A stretch of 64,000 nt of DNA from Bdellovibrio bacteriovorus str. Tiberius (GCF_000317895.1 NC_019567.1:1364001-1428000), one strand, 5' to 3'. Positions 16,237 through 25,063 are shown, counted from the stretch's first letter. Program-made: numbers and translations. Notes: generated by a model not told the origin, from the letters alone.

Positions 16237-17907
16237 ATGTCTCAAGAGATTATCTACACAATGAAGGGCGTAAGTAAAGTATATCCTCCACAAAGATATG
16301 TGTTGAAGGATATTTATCTTTCTTACTTCTATGGCGCCAAGATTGGTGTTTTGGGTCTGAACGGTTCTGGTAAATCCACTTTGCTCAGAATTATGGCAGG
16401 CGTGGACAAGGACTTCCTGGGTGAAGCTTTCCCTTCCAAGACAATGAAAGTCGGCTATTTCGAGCAAGAGCCTCATTTGGATGATGCACTGACAGTGAAA
16501 GAAAATATCTTCGCTGGCATGGGCGAACTGCCGAAAGTGATGAAAGAATACAACGCGATCAACGACAAGTTCTCTGACCCGGATCTGGATCCGGACGAGA
16601 TGAACAAACTGATCGAAAAACAGGGCGCGCTTCAGGAAAAACTGGAAGCCCTTGGTGCCTGGGACGTCGATCAAAAGATCGAAATCGTGATGGACGCTCT
16701 TCGCTGTCCAGATGGTGATCTGGCGGTGACAAACCTTTCCGGAGGTGAAAAACGCCGTGTGGCTTTGGCCCGTTTGATCATGTCTGAACCAGATATTTTG
16801 CTTTTGGATGAGCCAACGAATCACCTGGATGCCGAATCGGTAGCGTGGCTTGAACAATATCTTTCCAAGTTCCCGGGAACTGTTATCGCAGTTACGCATG
16901 ATCGTTACTTCCTGGACAACGTGGCAGGCTGGATCCTTGAGTTAGATCGCGGTGAAGGTATTCCTTGGAAAGGGAACTATACCTCCTGGTTGGAACAAAA
17001 AGACAAGCGTCAGGCGAACGAAGCCAAAGACCAGGCTCGCAAGGCCCGTACTTTGGAAAAAGAATTGGATTGGATCCGTCAGGGCGCGAAAGCCCGTCAG
17101 GCAAAATCCAAAGCTCGTATCTCCAACTACGAAAACCTGCTGAAAGAAGCAACGCCTGAAAAAATCCAGGAGATGTCCATCTACATCCCGCCAGGACCTC
17201 GTCTGGGCGATATCGTGGTGGAAGCTCATGGAATCACCAAAGCCTACAACCACAAAGTTCTTTTGGATGACGTGAGCTTCACGATTCCAAAAGGGGCGAT
17301 CGTGGGTGTGATCGGGCCGAACGGTGTGGGTAAATCAACTTTGTTCCGCATGATCACGGGCAAAGAACAGCCTGATTCCGGCACATTCAAAGTCGGTGAC
17401 ACCGTGAAGATCGCCTATGTTGACCAGACTCGTGAAACCTTGGATCCGAACAAGTCCATTTACGAGGAATTGTCCGGTGGGGCTGATGTGATCCAGTTGG
17501 GCACGCGTGAAATCAATGCGCGTCAGTACGTTTCCTGGTTTAACTTCTCGGGTTCTGATCAGCAGAAAAAAGTGGGTCAGTTGTCCGGTGGTGAACGCAA
17601 CCGTGTGAACATGGCAAAAATCCTGAAAGAAGGCGCGAACTTGTTGCTTCTGGATGAGCCGACGAATGATCTGGACGTAAACACCATGCGTGCGCTGGAA
17701 GAAGCGCTGCTGGAATTCGGTGGATCTGCTGTGGTGATCTCGCACGATCGTTGGTTCCTGGATCGCGTGTGCACGCACATCATGGCGTTCGAAGGTGATT
17801 CCAAGATTGAATTCTATCCTGGAAACTTCACCGAGTATGAAGAAGACCGCAAGCGCCGTCTGGGCGAAAATGCGGGACCAAAACGTATCCGCTTCAAAAT
17901 GGTTTAA
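16237..17907 (+). CDS. ettA: Energy-dependent translational throttle protein EttA
   Basis: The 556-residue ABC-F ATPase binds the ribosomal E site and gates the first elongation step according to the ATP/ADP ratio. It has two nucleotide-binding domains: Walker A GLNGSGKST (residues 40-48) with LSGGEKRRVALARL, and GPNGVGKST (about 352-360) with LSGGERNRVNMAKIL. Both have LLLDEPTN Walker B segments. The Lys/Arg-rich linker with ARQAKSKARISNYENLL and the start MSQEIIYTMKGVSKVYPP are typical of EttA among ABC-F paralogues. No membrane domain is present. AGGAG lies upstream of the ATG. Confidence 0.96.
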   Translation: MSQEIIYTMKGVSKVYPPQRYVLKDIYLSYFYGAKIGVLGLNGSGKSTLLRIMAGVDKDFLGEAFPSKTMKVGYFEQEPHLDDALTVKENIFAGMGELPKVMKEYNAINDKFSDPDLDPDEMNKLIEKQGALQEKLEALGAWDVDQKIEIVMDALRCPDGDLAVTNLSGGEKRRVALARLIMSEPDILLLDEPTNHLDAESVAWLEQYLSKFPGTVIAVTHDRYFLDNVAGWILELDRGEGIPWKGNYTSWLEQKDKRQANEAKDQARKARTLEKELDWIRQGAKARQAKSKARISNYENLLKEATPEKIQEMSIYIPPGPRLGDIVVEAHGITKAYNHKVLLDDVSFTIPKGAIVGVIGPNGVGKSTLFRMITGKEQPDSGTFKVGDTVKIAYVDQTRETLDPNKSIYEELSGGADVIQLGTREINARQYVSWFNFSGSDQQKKVGQLSGGERNRVNMAKILKEGANLLLLDEPTNDLDVNTMRALEEALLEFGGSAVVISHDRWFLDRVCTHIMAFEGDSKIEFYPGNFTEYEEDRKRRLGENAGPKRIRFKMV

Positions 17908-17913
17908 TATCTG

Positions 17914-18756
17914 ATGAAAAATCAGTGGGTGAGGGCAGGGTTATTCCTGCTCTTTCTTTTTGGCGCATCGAAGGTGGTACCGGCCGGTTCCATCGATCCC
18001 TGGGGGCTGTTCCGCCCCCAGAAGATTCTATTTATGTTCTTTGCTCTTTCAACACTGCAGGTGATGGGAAAGGTGTTGTCTTCCTTTGTCGGTCACCGCG
18101 CCGGAATGCTGATGACTGGTTTTCTTGGAGGCATGCTTTCAAGTACGGCCACCACGGTGCGACTGGCCAAAGACAGCCATGACACCGAAGGCTCCCAAAG
18201 TGTCAGGATGGCCGCAATGCAGGCGGCGATTCTGGCTATGCTGCTGCAGGCGATTGTGCTGGTCGGTGCAGGCAGTATCGCGGCCCTGCAAGTGGTGTCA
18301 GTGCATTTCCTGGCACTATTTGTAATAACAGTGGTGATGATCATTGTTCTATGGCGACGACAAAGCCGCCCGCGACATATTGCGACCGGCCCGGAAAAAA
18401 TTCTGGATGTCTGGGAGTCACTGAAGCTGACTGTCTTTATCGTTCTGATTTTAGCCGCCAGCCGGGGGGCTCAAGCCTGGATGGGCAACGACGGTTTGAT
18501 GGCATTAACCTTTGTGGTGTCGTTGTTTGAAGTTCATGGGTCATTGATTTCCACAGCCCAGCTTTTGGCAGCGGATCAGGTGGGGCTTGCTCAGTACGAG
18601 CGACTTGTCGAGATGTCCTTGCTGGCAAGTTTTGTATCAAAAATGTTTCTTATCTCCATCATGTCCAGTGCCCCATTTAAAAAGAGGGCACTTTTAAGTC
18701 TGATGCCCGCTGTACTGTTTTTGGTTTTGCATCTTTTTGGCTGGATTCATATTTAG
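17914..18756 (+). CDS. DUF4010 / MgtC-related membrane protein
   Basis: The 280-residue protein is an integral membrane protein with about eight hydrophobic segments and the conserved GGMLSSTATTVRLAK motif (about residues 70-84) of DUF4010 proteins, which are often fused to or paired with MgtC-like domains. The N-terminal MgtC half is missing here. Function is unknown; a transport-related role is only a guess. It starts 6 bases after ettA and probably shares its transcript. Its last 4 bases overlap the convergent fibre gene. Confidence 0.85.
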   Translation: MKNQWVRAGLFLLFLFGASKVVPAGSIDPWGLFRPQKILFMFFALSTLQVMGKVLSSFVGHRAGMLMTGFLGGMLSSTATTVRLAKDSHDTEGSQSVRMAAMQAAILAMLLQAIVLVGAGSIAALQVVSVHFLALFVITVVMIIVLWRRQSRPRHIATGPEKILDVWESLKLTVFIVLILAASRGAQAWMGNDGLMALTFVVSLFEVHGSLISTAQLLAADQVGLAQYERLVEMSLLASFVSKMFLISIMSSAPFKKRALLSLMPAVLFLVLHLFGWIHI

Positions 18757-21700
18757 TTCTGGCACATATATACGACACGAATATCGTAAATGGCATTCCC
18801 CGCGGCAGCGACGTCTGTAGAGAAGCCAAATCCACCATTCGCATTGGCAGAGCATGATCCGGGGCATCCCGGATAGACGGATTCATTTGGACCTAACGCA
18901 GAAACGTTACTTTCCATGCCCGTAAGAACACTTTTTGAGATGTACCCAACACAAGTTGCATTGGGAACCCCGTCGGTACATTCCGCGGTAATCCAGTTAT
19001 GAACGTTGTAAGCTGCGACAGTTGTCCCTGTCTGAGTGGCGTAAGAGCAGACGGTCATTCTTCCAATCGGAGCGCTGGTTCCGATTTTGACGGCACCATT
19101 GACTTCAAGTTTTGCAGTCGGGTTCGTCACTCCAATCCCCACATTTCCATTGTGGTTGATCACCATTTTTTCAGAGGATCCCGAAGAGCCATTGTTCGTG
19201 GTCTGGAAGGTGATTTTTGCACCTCCGGCTGATGCCGTGTGAGTCTCTGTCGCATAGAAATTGACAGCGGCATTGCCGCCACTCTGGTATTGTGTGCCGT
19301 TATAGGCAAAAGCTGTCAGGCTGGTGATTCCCTGTCCGCTGATGACAGCCGTGGGAGATGCCAGCGTCCCGGCGCTTTGGTAGCCCGAGAATGTAGCCAT
19401 TTCTATTGCGCTGGAAACAAGGGTGGCAACGCGGCCGCCGACATCGGTGCCTTCGCCGACGGCTTGAATGCCTGCTCTATGCGGATGAACAGTCGACGAA
19501 GGTACGCGGGTTGCGACCTGTAAAGGCACGGTGGGCGCGGTCGTTCCGATTCCCACGCTTCCAGAGCCAGTGATTCGCATGCGTTCGGAATCAGTTCCGG
19601 CGGCCGCTGTATAAAAACGCAGATTCCCGTTCACCGCGGTTGCAAAGTCCGTTTCCGCACTGGAAGAAATTCGTGCACTATAAGCATGGGTTGCGCCGTC
19701 GTAAGCGCGGAAAGCCAGCGTACCGATGGTGTCATTGGCAAGCGCCGGATTTCTGGTGGTGGTGGTGCCGCGTGAGCGGACCAGACTGATCTGGGGCACA
19801 GCGGTTTCAGAGTTCACGGCCTCCATAAAGATATCATCGCCATAATCAGTGCCATCACCAACGATGTGCAGTTTGCGGGTCGGCGCCGTCGTGCCGATCC
19901 CCATCATGCCCGAGCTGTCCATGCGCATGCGTTCAGTGCCGTTCACGCTGAAGCCCAGAATGTTGGTGGCGGAGAACATTCCCGTCGTGGTGTAGCTGCC
20001 GAAAGCATATGTTGGGTTGGACGCTCCGTAAACCCCACCACCCAGGCGCATGTACGGAGCATAGCTTCCGTTAAGTTGCATGACGTTGTTGCTAAGATCC
20101 ATGACAAGACTTCCGCTGGAAGTAAATCGCATGATCCCGCCGTTGTTCGAAATCCCGGTGTTGGTGTTATTGGCGAAACTGATGGAAGGAGCACTCCAGG
20201 TGCCATCTCCGATAAGCAACTTGCCAGACCCACTGATGTTGTAAGTGGCCATGTTCAAGTTTGCGGTGGCCGTGTGATTTCCCAGATTGTCACCCACAGA
20301 CGGAAGCAAAGCTGCCGGAACTTTCCCGGTGCCATCAAGTTCCACCAGATTGCCGGCCGCAGTGCCAAAGTCCTTCGCTGCGGCGGTTCCCAGTCCTGAA
20401 ACCTGCGTGTTGCTGATTGCGATGTCGGCACAAGTGAACGTGTCGGTGATTGCACTCCAGTTCAGGGTTTTGTTTGCGGTCGCACAAGCTGCGGGCATTT
20501 GGGTGTTGCCAGTGACGGTTGAGCGCAATTGGCCAAAACCCACGTATTGCACTTTCCATTTCGTGGCATCATGAACCAGCATCTGGCCGGTCAAAGGAGT
20601 TGTCGTGTCTATCGCCACACCTTGGATTTTTTCAACCTTGGTGTTGCTAAGGCCCGCAGTTGAGGTCACATCGCCGGCGACATTGGCGTAATCTGCCGCG
20701 GCCATATTCGAACCACTGGTCACAAGACCTTTGGCGCTGACCACAACGCGGTTGTAGGTGCCAGCGGTCACACCCGAATCATTCAAAGAAATAACCGGAG
20801 CCGTACCCCCGGAACTGGCCAGGGGAGCGGAAGCGGTGACGCCGGTCACGGTGCCGCCACTGGTGGTCACGGTTGTCCATGACAATTTGCCAGTGCCGTC
20901 GGTTTTCAACAGCTGCCCATCGGTGCCGTCGGCCGCAGGTAATTCGTAACTGGAATTTGCGCTTAAGGCCGGGGCTTTCAGTTCTACATAATTCGAGCCG
21001 GAATACACGCGGATCCCGCTGGAAGTCTGAATCAGGCCGCTGGTGTTGATGGCCGTACTGCCGCCGATGGTGCCCGATGTGATGGCACCGCCTGACACTT
21101 TGCCGGCTGTGGAAATAGTCGCAAGCTTGGAATCTGCAATCGCCGCCGAACCGGAAATGTCCTCGTTCAAAATCGTGCCGTTCACGATTTTGGCCGTGGT
21201 CACCGTGTCGTCGTTCAAAGTCACAGTGGCAGCAGGGCTTCCAGAGGAAGACACTGCACCTGTCAAAGAGGTGATCGCACCGGCAGTGCCGGCATTGTCA
21301 TCTGCCGGTGCCCAGTTCGTACCGTCAAATTTCAGTACTTTTCCCGAAGCCAGGCCGGAGTTCACCACCGGTGTGCCTTTGATGCGATCCACAGAGGTCG
21401 CACTTTGAGTGCCTGAAACATCCCCAGTCAAATTGCCGGTGAAACCCGCGGCACTGCCGCTGATGTTTCCGGTGACGTTGCCTCCGGTGACGGTGGGGGC
21501 CGTGCATTCAAAAGTGCCGGCAGGGGCGATGTGACGCAAATAGCTGCCAGCTCCGCAGAAAGGCAAAGAGGCTTTGGCGACAAAGTCACTGGCAACTTGA
21601 GTTCCCAGTTTCTGCGCGGTTTGTGCGATTTTGGCGTGACCGGCATAGGGGACGGAGCGGATTTCATTGTCCGGTGTGATCAGTTTCCAACCAGTGCCGT

Positions 21701-22088
21701 CATGGAATTGCACGCGCAGCAAACGTTTGTCGTCAGCAACCGGAGTGTAGGATCCGCCGCCTTCGCATGGAATTGCCGCCGAGTTGTCAAAGCTGTCCAA
21801 CAATTTAAAACCAGCCGCGGCAGGATAGTTTTTTGTGCCGGTGCCGATGGGAACGTCAAACACTCCGGAAGAGTTGCGCATATCAATGGCGCCGGAAGTT
21901 TCCCGGTAAAGGACGCAGGTGCCGTTTGGATTGGTCACCGAAAACTCAAAGCGAACGCCATTGACCTCAAGTGCATCCCCTTGAGCATTTCTGATGCGTC
22001 CTTGATAGGTGAGTGAACCCGGTGTGGCGAAGGCCCCCGACGAAAGAAAAAGCAGGGTGAATACCGTTACGTACAGGTGTTTTTCCAT
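18753..22088 (-). CDS. Secreted trimeric-fibre-like adhesin (MAT family), fibre 1
   Basis: The 1111-residue protein has a signal peptide (VFTLLFLSSGAFA, cleavage near residue 22) and then SLTYQGRIRNAQGDALEVNG, an N-terminal domain common to large Bdellovibrio surface proteins. A long Gly/Ser/Thr/Asn-rich shaft follows, with repeated phage-fibre-like units such as GNISGSAAGFTGNLTGDVSG and three GIGxTxPxxxLxV units (MGIGTTAPTRKLHIVG, VGIGTTAPTVPLQV, VGIGVTNPTAKLEVNG). These match MAT fibres, which recognise prey surfaces. The last 110 residues form a Cys-containing domain ending VVYMCQN, with no S74 chaperone, unlike fibre 2. A histidine kinase gene lies just upstream on the same strand. Trimerisation and adhesion are inferred from the family. 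Confidence 0.85.
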   Translation of the reverse strand: MEKHLYVTVFTLLFLSSGAFATPGSLTYQGRIRNAQGDALEVNGVRFEFSVTNPNGTCVLYRETSGAIDMRNSSGVFDVPIGTGTKNYPAAAGFKLLDSFDNSAAIPCEGGGSYTPVADDKRLLRVQFHDGTGWKLITPDNEIRSVPYAGHAKIAQTAQKLGTQVASDFVAKASLPFCGAGSYLRHIAPAGTFECTAPTVTGGNVTGNISGSAAGFTGNLTGDVSGTQSATSVDRIKGTPVVNSGLASGKVLKFDGTNWAPADDNAGTAGAITSLTGAVSSSGSPAATVTLNDDTVTTAKIVNGTILNEDISGSAAIADSKLATISTAGKVSGGAITSGTIGGSTAINTSGLIQTSSGIRVYSGSNYVELKAPALSANSSYELPAADGTDGQLLKTDGTGKLSWTTVTTSGGTVTGVTASAPLASSGGTAPVISLNDSGVTAGTYNRVVVSAKGLVTSGSNMAAADYANVAGDVTSTAGLSNTKVEKIQGVAIDTTTPLTGQMLVHDATKWKVQYVGFGQLRSTVTGNTQMPAACATANKTLNWSAITDTFTCADIAISNTQVSGLGTAAAKDFGTAAGNLVELDGTGKVPAALLPSVGDNLGNHTATANLNMATYNISGSGKLLIGDGTWSAPSISFANNTNTGISNNGGIMRFTSSGSLVMDLSNNVMQLNGSYAPYMRLGGGVYGASNPTYAFGSYTTTGMFSATNILGFSVNGTERMRMDSSGMMGIGTTAPTRKLHIVGDGTDYGDDIFMEAVNSETAVPQISLVRSRGTTTTRNPALANDTIGTLAFRAYDGATHAYSARISSSAETDFATAVNGNLRFYTAAAGTDSERMRITGSGSVGIGTTAPTVPLQVATRVPSSTVHPHRAGIQAVGEGTDVGGRVATLVSSAIEMATFSGYQSAGTLASPTAVISGQGITSLTAFAYNGTQYQSGGNAAVNFYATETHTASAGGAKITFQTTNNGSSGSSEKMVINHNGNVGIGVTNPTAKLEVNGAVKIGTSAPIGRMTVCSYATQTGTTVAAYNVHNWITAECTDGVPNATCVGYISKSVLTGMESNVSALGPNESVYPGCPGSCSANANGGFGFSTDVAAAGNAIYDIRVVYMCQN

Positions 22089-22095
22089 ACACGAC

Positions 22096-22103
22096 TTATC
22101 GGC
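22096..22103 (-). promoter_or_regulatory. Sigma-28 -10 element before fibre gene 1
   Basis: On the minus strand GCCGATAA (22103 to 22096) is identical to the FliA -10 consensus and lies 7 bases before the ATG. The -35 position is poor (3 of 8). An overlapping TAATAT could instead be a sigma-70 -10. No ribosome site is seen, so the message may be nearly leaderless. Confidence 0.35.
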
Positions 22104-22180
22104 ATATTACGGGGTCCCATTCAGTATTTTTGCGCAATTCTTTACAAGGCGAGGGGGGCTAGAGTCTTGAATTGAGACGT

Positions 22181-23461
22181 TTACAGGACGGTCTTGACCA
22201 AAGGCATCTTCAAAACCACCCGGGTGCCGCTGGGGTCCGACGAGCTGGTTTCTTCACTTGAGAATATCTCAATGGATCCATTCATCATCTGCAGATACTC
22301 GCGAACCAGCGGCATGCCATAGCCTGTGCCTTTTTCCCCTTGGGTGCCCGGACGGGTGGTCTGGGCGTTCAGGTTGAAGATGTTGGCCAGGATCTCTTTC
22401 GGGATGCCGATTCCATAGTCGCGGATCTCGATGATCACTTCGGTTTCAGTTGGGTAGGCGCGCAGATCAATGCGTTCGCCGGGGTGAGAAAACTTGATGG
22501 CGTTATTGATAAGGTTCTGCAGCACAACACTGCTCAGGATGGTTTTTTCGCCATTGATAGGCATGCGGTCGCGCGAGATATCCAGCTGCATCTTGATGCC
22601 TTTTTGCTGGGCCGTGGCGACGGTGTTTTCATAAACCTCGTTCAGCACCATGGTCAGATTCAAAGGTTTCAAGGGCATGGCCGCCTTGCCGTCCTTCACG
22701 GACTTCAGATGTCGCACCTGCGCCAGCAGATTGACGATGTCATCCACGGCGCGCTCAATCTTGTCCAGCTCTTGCACGCCGGACAGGTTTTCCTCGCGGT
22801 CCTCTTTGGCTTTCACCAGATTGTAGGTCATCGAAGACAGGGTGTTGGCGATATCATGGATCAGAACGCGAAGCAGGTTTTCAACGTCGAGGTTCTTTTC
22901 CTCGAGGTTCTTCATCAGGGTCTTTTCGCCGCGGATATAGTAGTGGGTGTTAAAGGCCGAGAACAGCAGGAAGACAACGACATTAAAGAGCTTTTCACGG
23001 TTATAATCGCCGTATTCCGCAATGACGTTCGGACCGAACCCTTGGGTGCGGGCGAACCAGAAGAACCACAGGATCGCAAAGACGATCAGATAGCCCCCAA
23101 TCGCCCCAGGAACGCCGACCAGGATGCCGCAGACCAAAGGGATGGCCGTCAGCCAGAAGATGCCCGGCGCTTCAATGCCGCCCGATAGGTAAAGCAGATA
23201 GGCCAGGATCAGCGAGCACATCGTGCCCATAACACAGGCAGAGATCAGATAGTTTTTAAGGAACCTTAGGCAGGCTTGCGGAACAATCAGCAGCACCACC
23301 CAGATCGGGATCAGGGCCGAGTTGTAGTCGGCGACCTTATATTGGAAATTGAATTTCACTATATAGACAAGCGAGACCAGGAGGGTCAAAGAATAGATGA
23401 CCTTGAAATAAGTCAGTCGTTTCTTGTAGGCATCCTCAGATGTAAAAGTCAGGTCTCGCAT
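22181..23461 (-). CDS. Membrane-bound sensor histidine kinase
   Basis: The 426-residue protein has about six hydrophobic segments in residues 18-170 (MASE-like sensor), then a coiled linker and a HisKA domain with LIHDIANTLSS (phospho-accepting His near 202). The HATPase_c domain carries NLINNAIKFSHPG (N box), IRDYGIGIP (G1) and GEKGTGYGMPLVREYL (G2). No periplasmic loop of size is seen, so it probably senses a membrane or intracellular signal. No response regulator gene is adjacent; the next gene downstream on the strand is fibre 1, 92 bases away. Confidence 0.92.
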   Translation of the reverse strand: MRDLTFTSEDAYKKRLTYFKVIYSLTLLVSLVYIVKFNFQYKVADYNSALIPIWVVLLIVPQACLRFLKNYLISACVMGTMCSLILAYLLYLSGGIEAPGIFWLTAIPLVCGILVGVPGAIGGYLIVFAILWFFWFARTQGFGPNVIAEYGDYNREKLFNVVVFLLFSAFNTHYYIRGEKTLMKNLEEKNLDVENLLRVLIHDIANTLSSMTYNLVKAKEDREENLSGVQELDKIERAVDDIVNLLAQVRHLKSVKDGKAAMPLKPLNLTMVLNEVYENTVATAQQKGIKMQLDISRDRMPINGEKTILSSVVLQNLINNAIKFSHPGERIDLRAYPTETEVIIEIRDYGIGIPKEILANIFNLNAQTTRPGTQGEKGTGYGMPLVREYLQMMNGSIEIFSSEETSSSDPSGTRVVLKMPLVKTVL

Positions 23462-23568
23462 GGTGCTTTATATTCCTGGTTGCTTCCATTATGCAATATC
23501 GGCGATGAAACAAAAGGCCTGAGGGTATTTCAGCAATGTAATCTATGTTTAGCTGAAATTTGTTCGTT

Positions 23569-23973
23569 CTAGAGTGAGACAAGCGGGCGCAAGGTCTCGT
23601 AGTGTGCTTTCAACTCTACGAATTGCGGGGCGTTCCCACCGTGGTCGGGATGCAGAATCATGGCAGCCTGACGGAAGGCCTTTTTCAATTCGCTTGCGGT
23701 AAAGCCGGCGGGAAGGTCAAAGATCCAGCTTTTCAAAAACTCGTAAGCCTGCTGTTGAGACGGGGAAAAACTGTGAGCTTTGCGTTGTGGACGAACTTTA
23801 GGGGCAGGATATTGTCCACGTGGGGAGTTGAATTCTTTGCGACCAACCTGCCCCATCAAGAAGGCAAGGTGGGAGGGGTCGGCATTTAATAAGCTTTCTT
23901 CGGAGGCGTTCACGAAGGTTTCGGAACCCATTTTCTCTCTGAGAATTTGCTTGAAGCTTGCCTGAAAACTCAT
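23569..23973 (-). CDS. DnaJ-domain protein
   Basis: The 134-residue protein ends in a J domain with the HPD motif in AAMILHPDHGGN (about residues 108-119), preceded by FTASELKKAFRQA. The N-terminal 70 residues are polar and unassigned. J domains stimulate Hsp70 ATPase activity; here the domain is C-terminal, as in many bacterial J-like proteins. The ATG at 23973 is chosen because GAAAGG lies upstream and the longer frame reads through G-rich repetitive spacer. It lies upstream of, and in the same direction as, the histidine kinase gene. Confidence 0.8.
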   Translation of the reverse strand: MSFQASFKQILREKMGSETFVNASEESLLNADPSHLAFLMGQVGRKEFNSPRGQYPAPKVRPQRKAHSFSPSQQQAYEFLKSWIFDLPAGFTASELKKAFRQAAMILHPDHGGNAPQFVELKAHYETLRPLVSL

Positions 23974-24045
23974 GCCTTTCTTATCGGTACAAGGGGTAAA
24001 AGTCTCAGTCCAGAAGGTCGTTTCCCAGTGAAAAATGGACTTTTT

Positions 24046-24125
24046 TAGAGGGGAAAAGGGGCCTTTCCCTAGGGGAAAACACCGTTTCCCGAGGGGGGAG
24101 GGGGTGGTTTTAGAGGGGAAAACGG
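24046..24125. repeat. G-rich repeats of the type TTTTAGAGGGGAAAA
   Basis: TTTTAGAGGGGAAAA starts near 24043 and again near 24107, with AGGGGAAAAC at 24071 and further TTTCCC and GGGG blocks between them. A third clear copy, TTTTAGAGGGGAAACGG, is at 24968-24984. The copies flank the H1-like gene on both sides. Confidence 0.5.
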
Positions 24126-24257
24126 GGTCTTTTCCGCTTCCCGTGCGAAAAAAAAATGATTTCCCCTGCATTTTTCTTTAGACAAACGACTGGACTTGGA
24201 TACACACTAAGCTCATTCGAGATAAACAAGACTAAAAACCTAACGGAGGAATTTCGA

Positions 24258-24677
24258 ATGGCAAAAGCAAAAGCTACAAAAAAAGCTACAACTAAGAAAG
24301 CAGCTCCTAAAAAAGCAGCAGCAAAAAAAGCAGCTCCAAAAGCAGCTAAAAAAGCCGCTCCTAAAGCAGCAGCAAAAAAAGCAGCTCCAAAAAAAGCAGC
24401 AGCTCCTAAAAAAGCTAAAACTGCTCGTAAACCAAACGCAGCTTTCATGAAAGCGTTGACTCCATCTGCAGCTTTGGCAGCAGTTGTTGGTGCTTCTCCA
24501 CTTCCACGTACTGAAGTTGTTAAAAAACTTTGGGCTTACATCAAGAAGAACAACCTTCAAGATGCTAAAAACAAAAGAAACATCAATGCTGACGCTAAAT
24601 TGAAAGAAGTTTTCGGCGGCAAAACTCAAGTTTCTATGTTCGACATGACTAAATTGGTTTCTAAGCACCTTAAATAG
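24258..24677 (+). CDS. Histone H1-like SWIB-domain protein
   Basis: The 139-residue protein joins a histone-H1-like tail of about 55 residues built from repeats such as KKAAPKKAAAKKAAPKAAKK to a SWIB/MDM2 domain (about residues 62-139: SPLPRTEVVKKLWAYIKKNN, NINADAKLKEVFGG, MFDMTKLVSKHL). Such proteins, known in Chlamydia and other bacteria, are thought to bind and compact DNA. Codons are strikingly uniform (GCA/GCT, AAA), suggesting high expression. GGAGG lies 7 bases upstream of the ATG at 24258, which decides the start. A strong terminator follows. Confidence 0.93.
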   Translation: MAKAKATKKATTKKAAPKKAAAKKAAPKAAKKAAPKAAAKKAAPKKAAAPKKAKTARKPNAAFMKALTPSAALAAVVGASPLPRTEVVKKLWAYIKKNNLQDAKNKRNINADAKLKEVFGGKTQVSMFDMTKLVSKHLK

Positions 24678-24705
24678 GTCTTAGCCAGTTCAGTTTTTGA
24701 ACGAC

Positions 24706-24738
24706 GAAAAAGCCTAGGATTATACCTAGGCTTTTTTT
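24706..24738 (+). terminator. Terminator of the H1-like gene
   Basis: AAAAAGCCTAGG and CCTAGGCTTTTT form a perfect stem around ATTATA, followed by a run of eight T, about 30 bases after the stop codon. Confidence 0.9.
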
Positions 24739-25063
24739 TGCTTTTTTTTCGGGGCCGGTGAAAAAGGCCCATCTCCTGCGTTGTCGGCGGGTCTTCTCGC
24801 TCCGACGTACCATGGGTACGCCTCCGCTGCGAGGACCCACCTCCGCCTTGTATATGGACCTTTTTGACCAGCTCCTCGTCCCGTTGTGGGTGGGCTTCCG
24901 CTTCGCGGGATCGCCGTTTTGTGGGCTCGACTTCGTCGTCGCCTTTGGGAGGGGTTTGTTAGTTCGATTTTAGAGGGGAAACGGCGGCTTTTATCTAAGG
25001 TGGGCTTGGATTTTCCCTGCTCGGGGCTTGGGTTTTGGTCTGTTCAAGGGTGGGGGGCTGTGC
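24739..25063. other. Gene-poor gap of about 330 bases
   Basis: Besides the 110-base palindrome (24758-24868) and one AGAGGGGAAAC repeat (24968-24984), I see no gene. An open frame on the plus strand at 24758-24973 merely follows the palindrome and has no ribosome site. Confidence 0.6.
24758..24868. repeat. Imperfect 110-base palindrome
   Basis: The unit is centred on CGTACC-ATG-GGTACG (24806-24820). Its outer arms read TGAAAAAGG and CCTTTTTGA, and between them CTGCG, GGCGG and CTCGC blocks are mirrored imperfectly. It is a non-coding element in the gap between the H1-like gene and map. Confidence 0.65.

Noticed and set aside
23973-23988. ACCGATAA before the DnaJ-domain gene as a sigma-28 -10 box
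   Set aside because: The -35 position is poor, and the element lies directly against the ribosome site GAAAGG, so it is not convincing.
24758-24973. Plus-strand open frame in the gap before map
   Set aside because: It runs through the 110-base palindrome, has no ribosome site and shows no protein-like composition.
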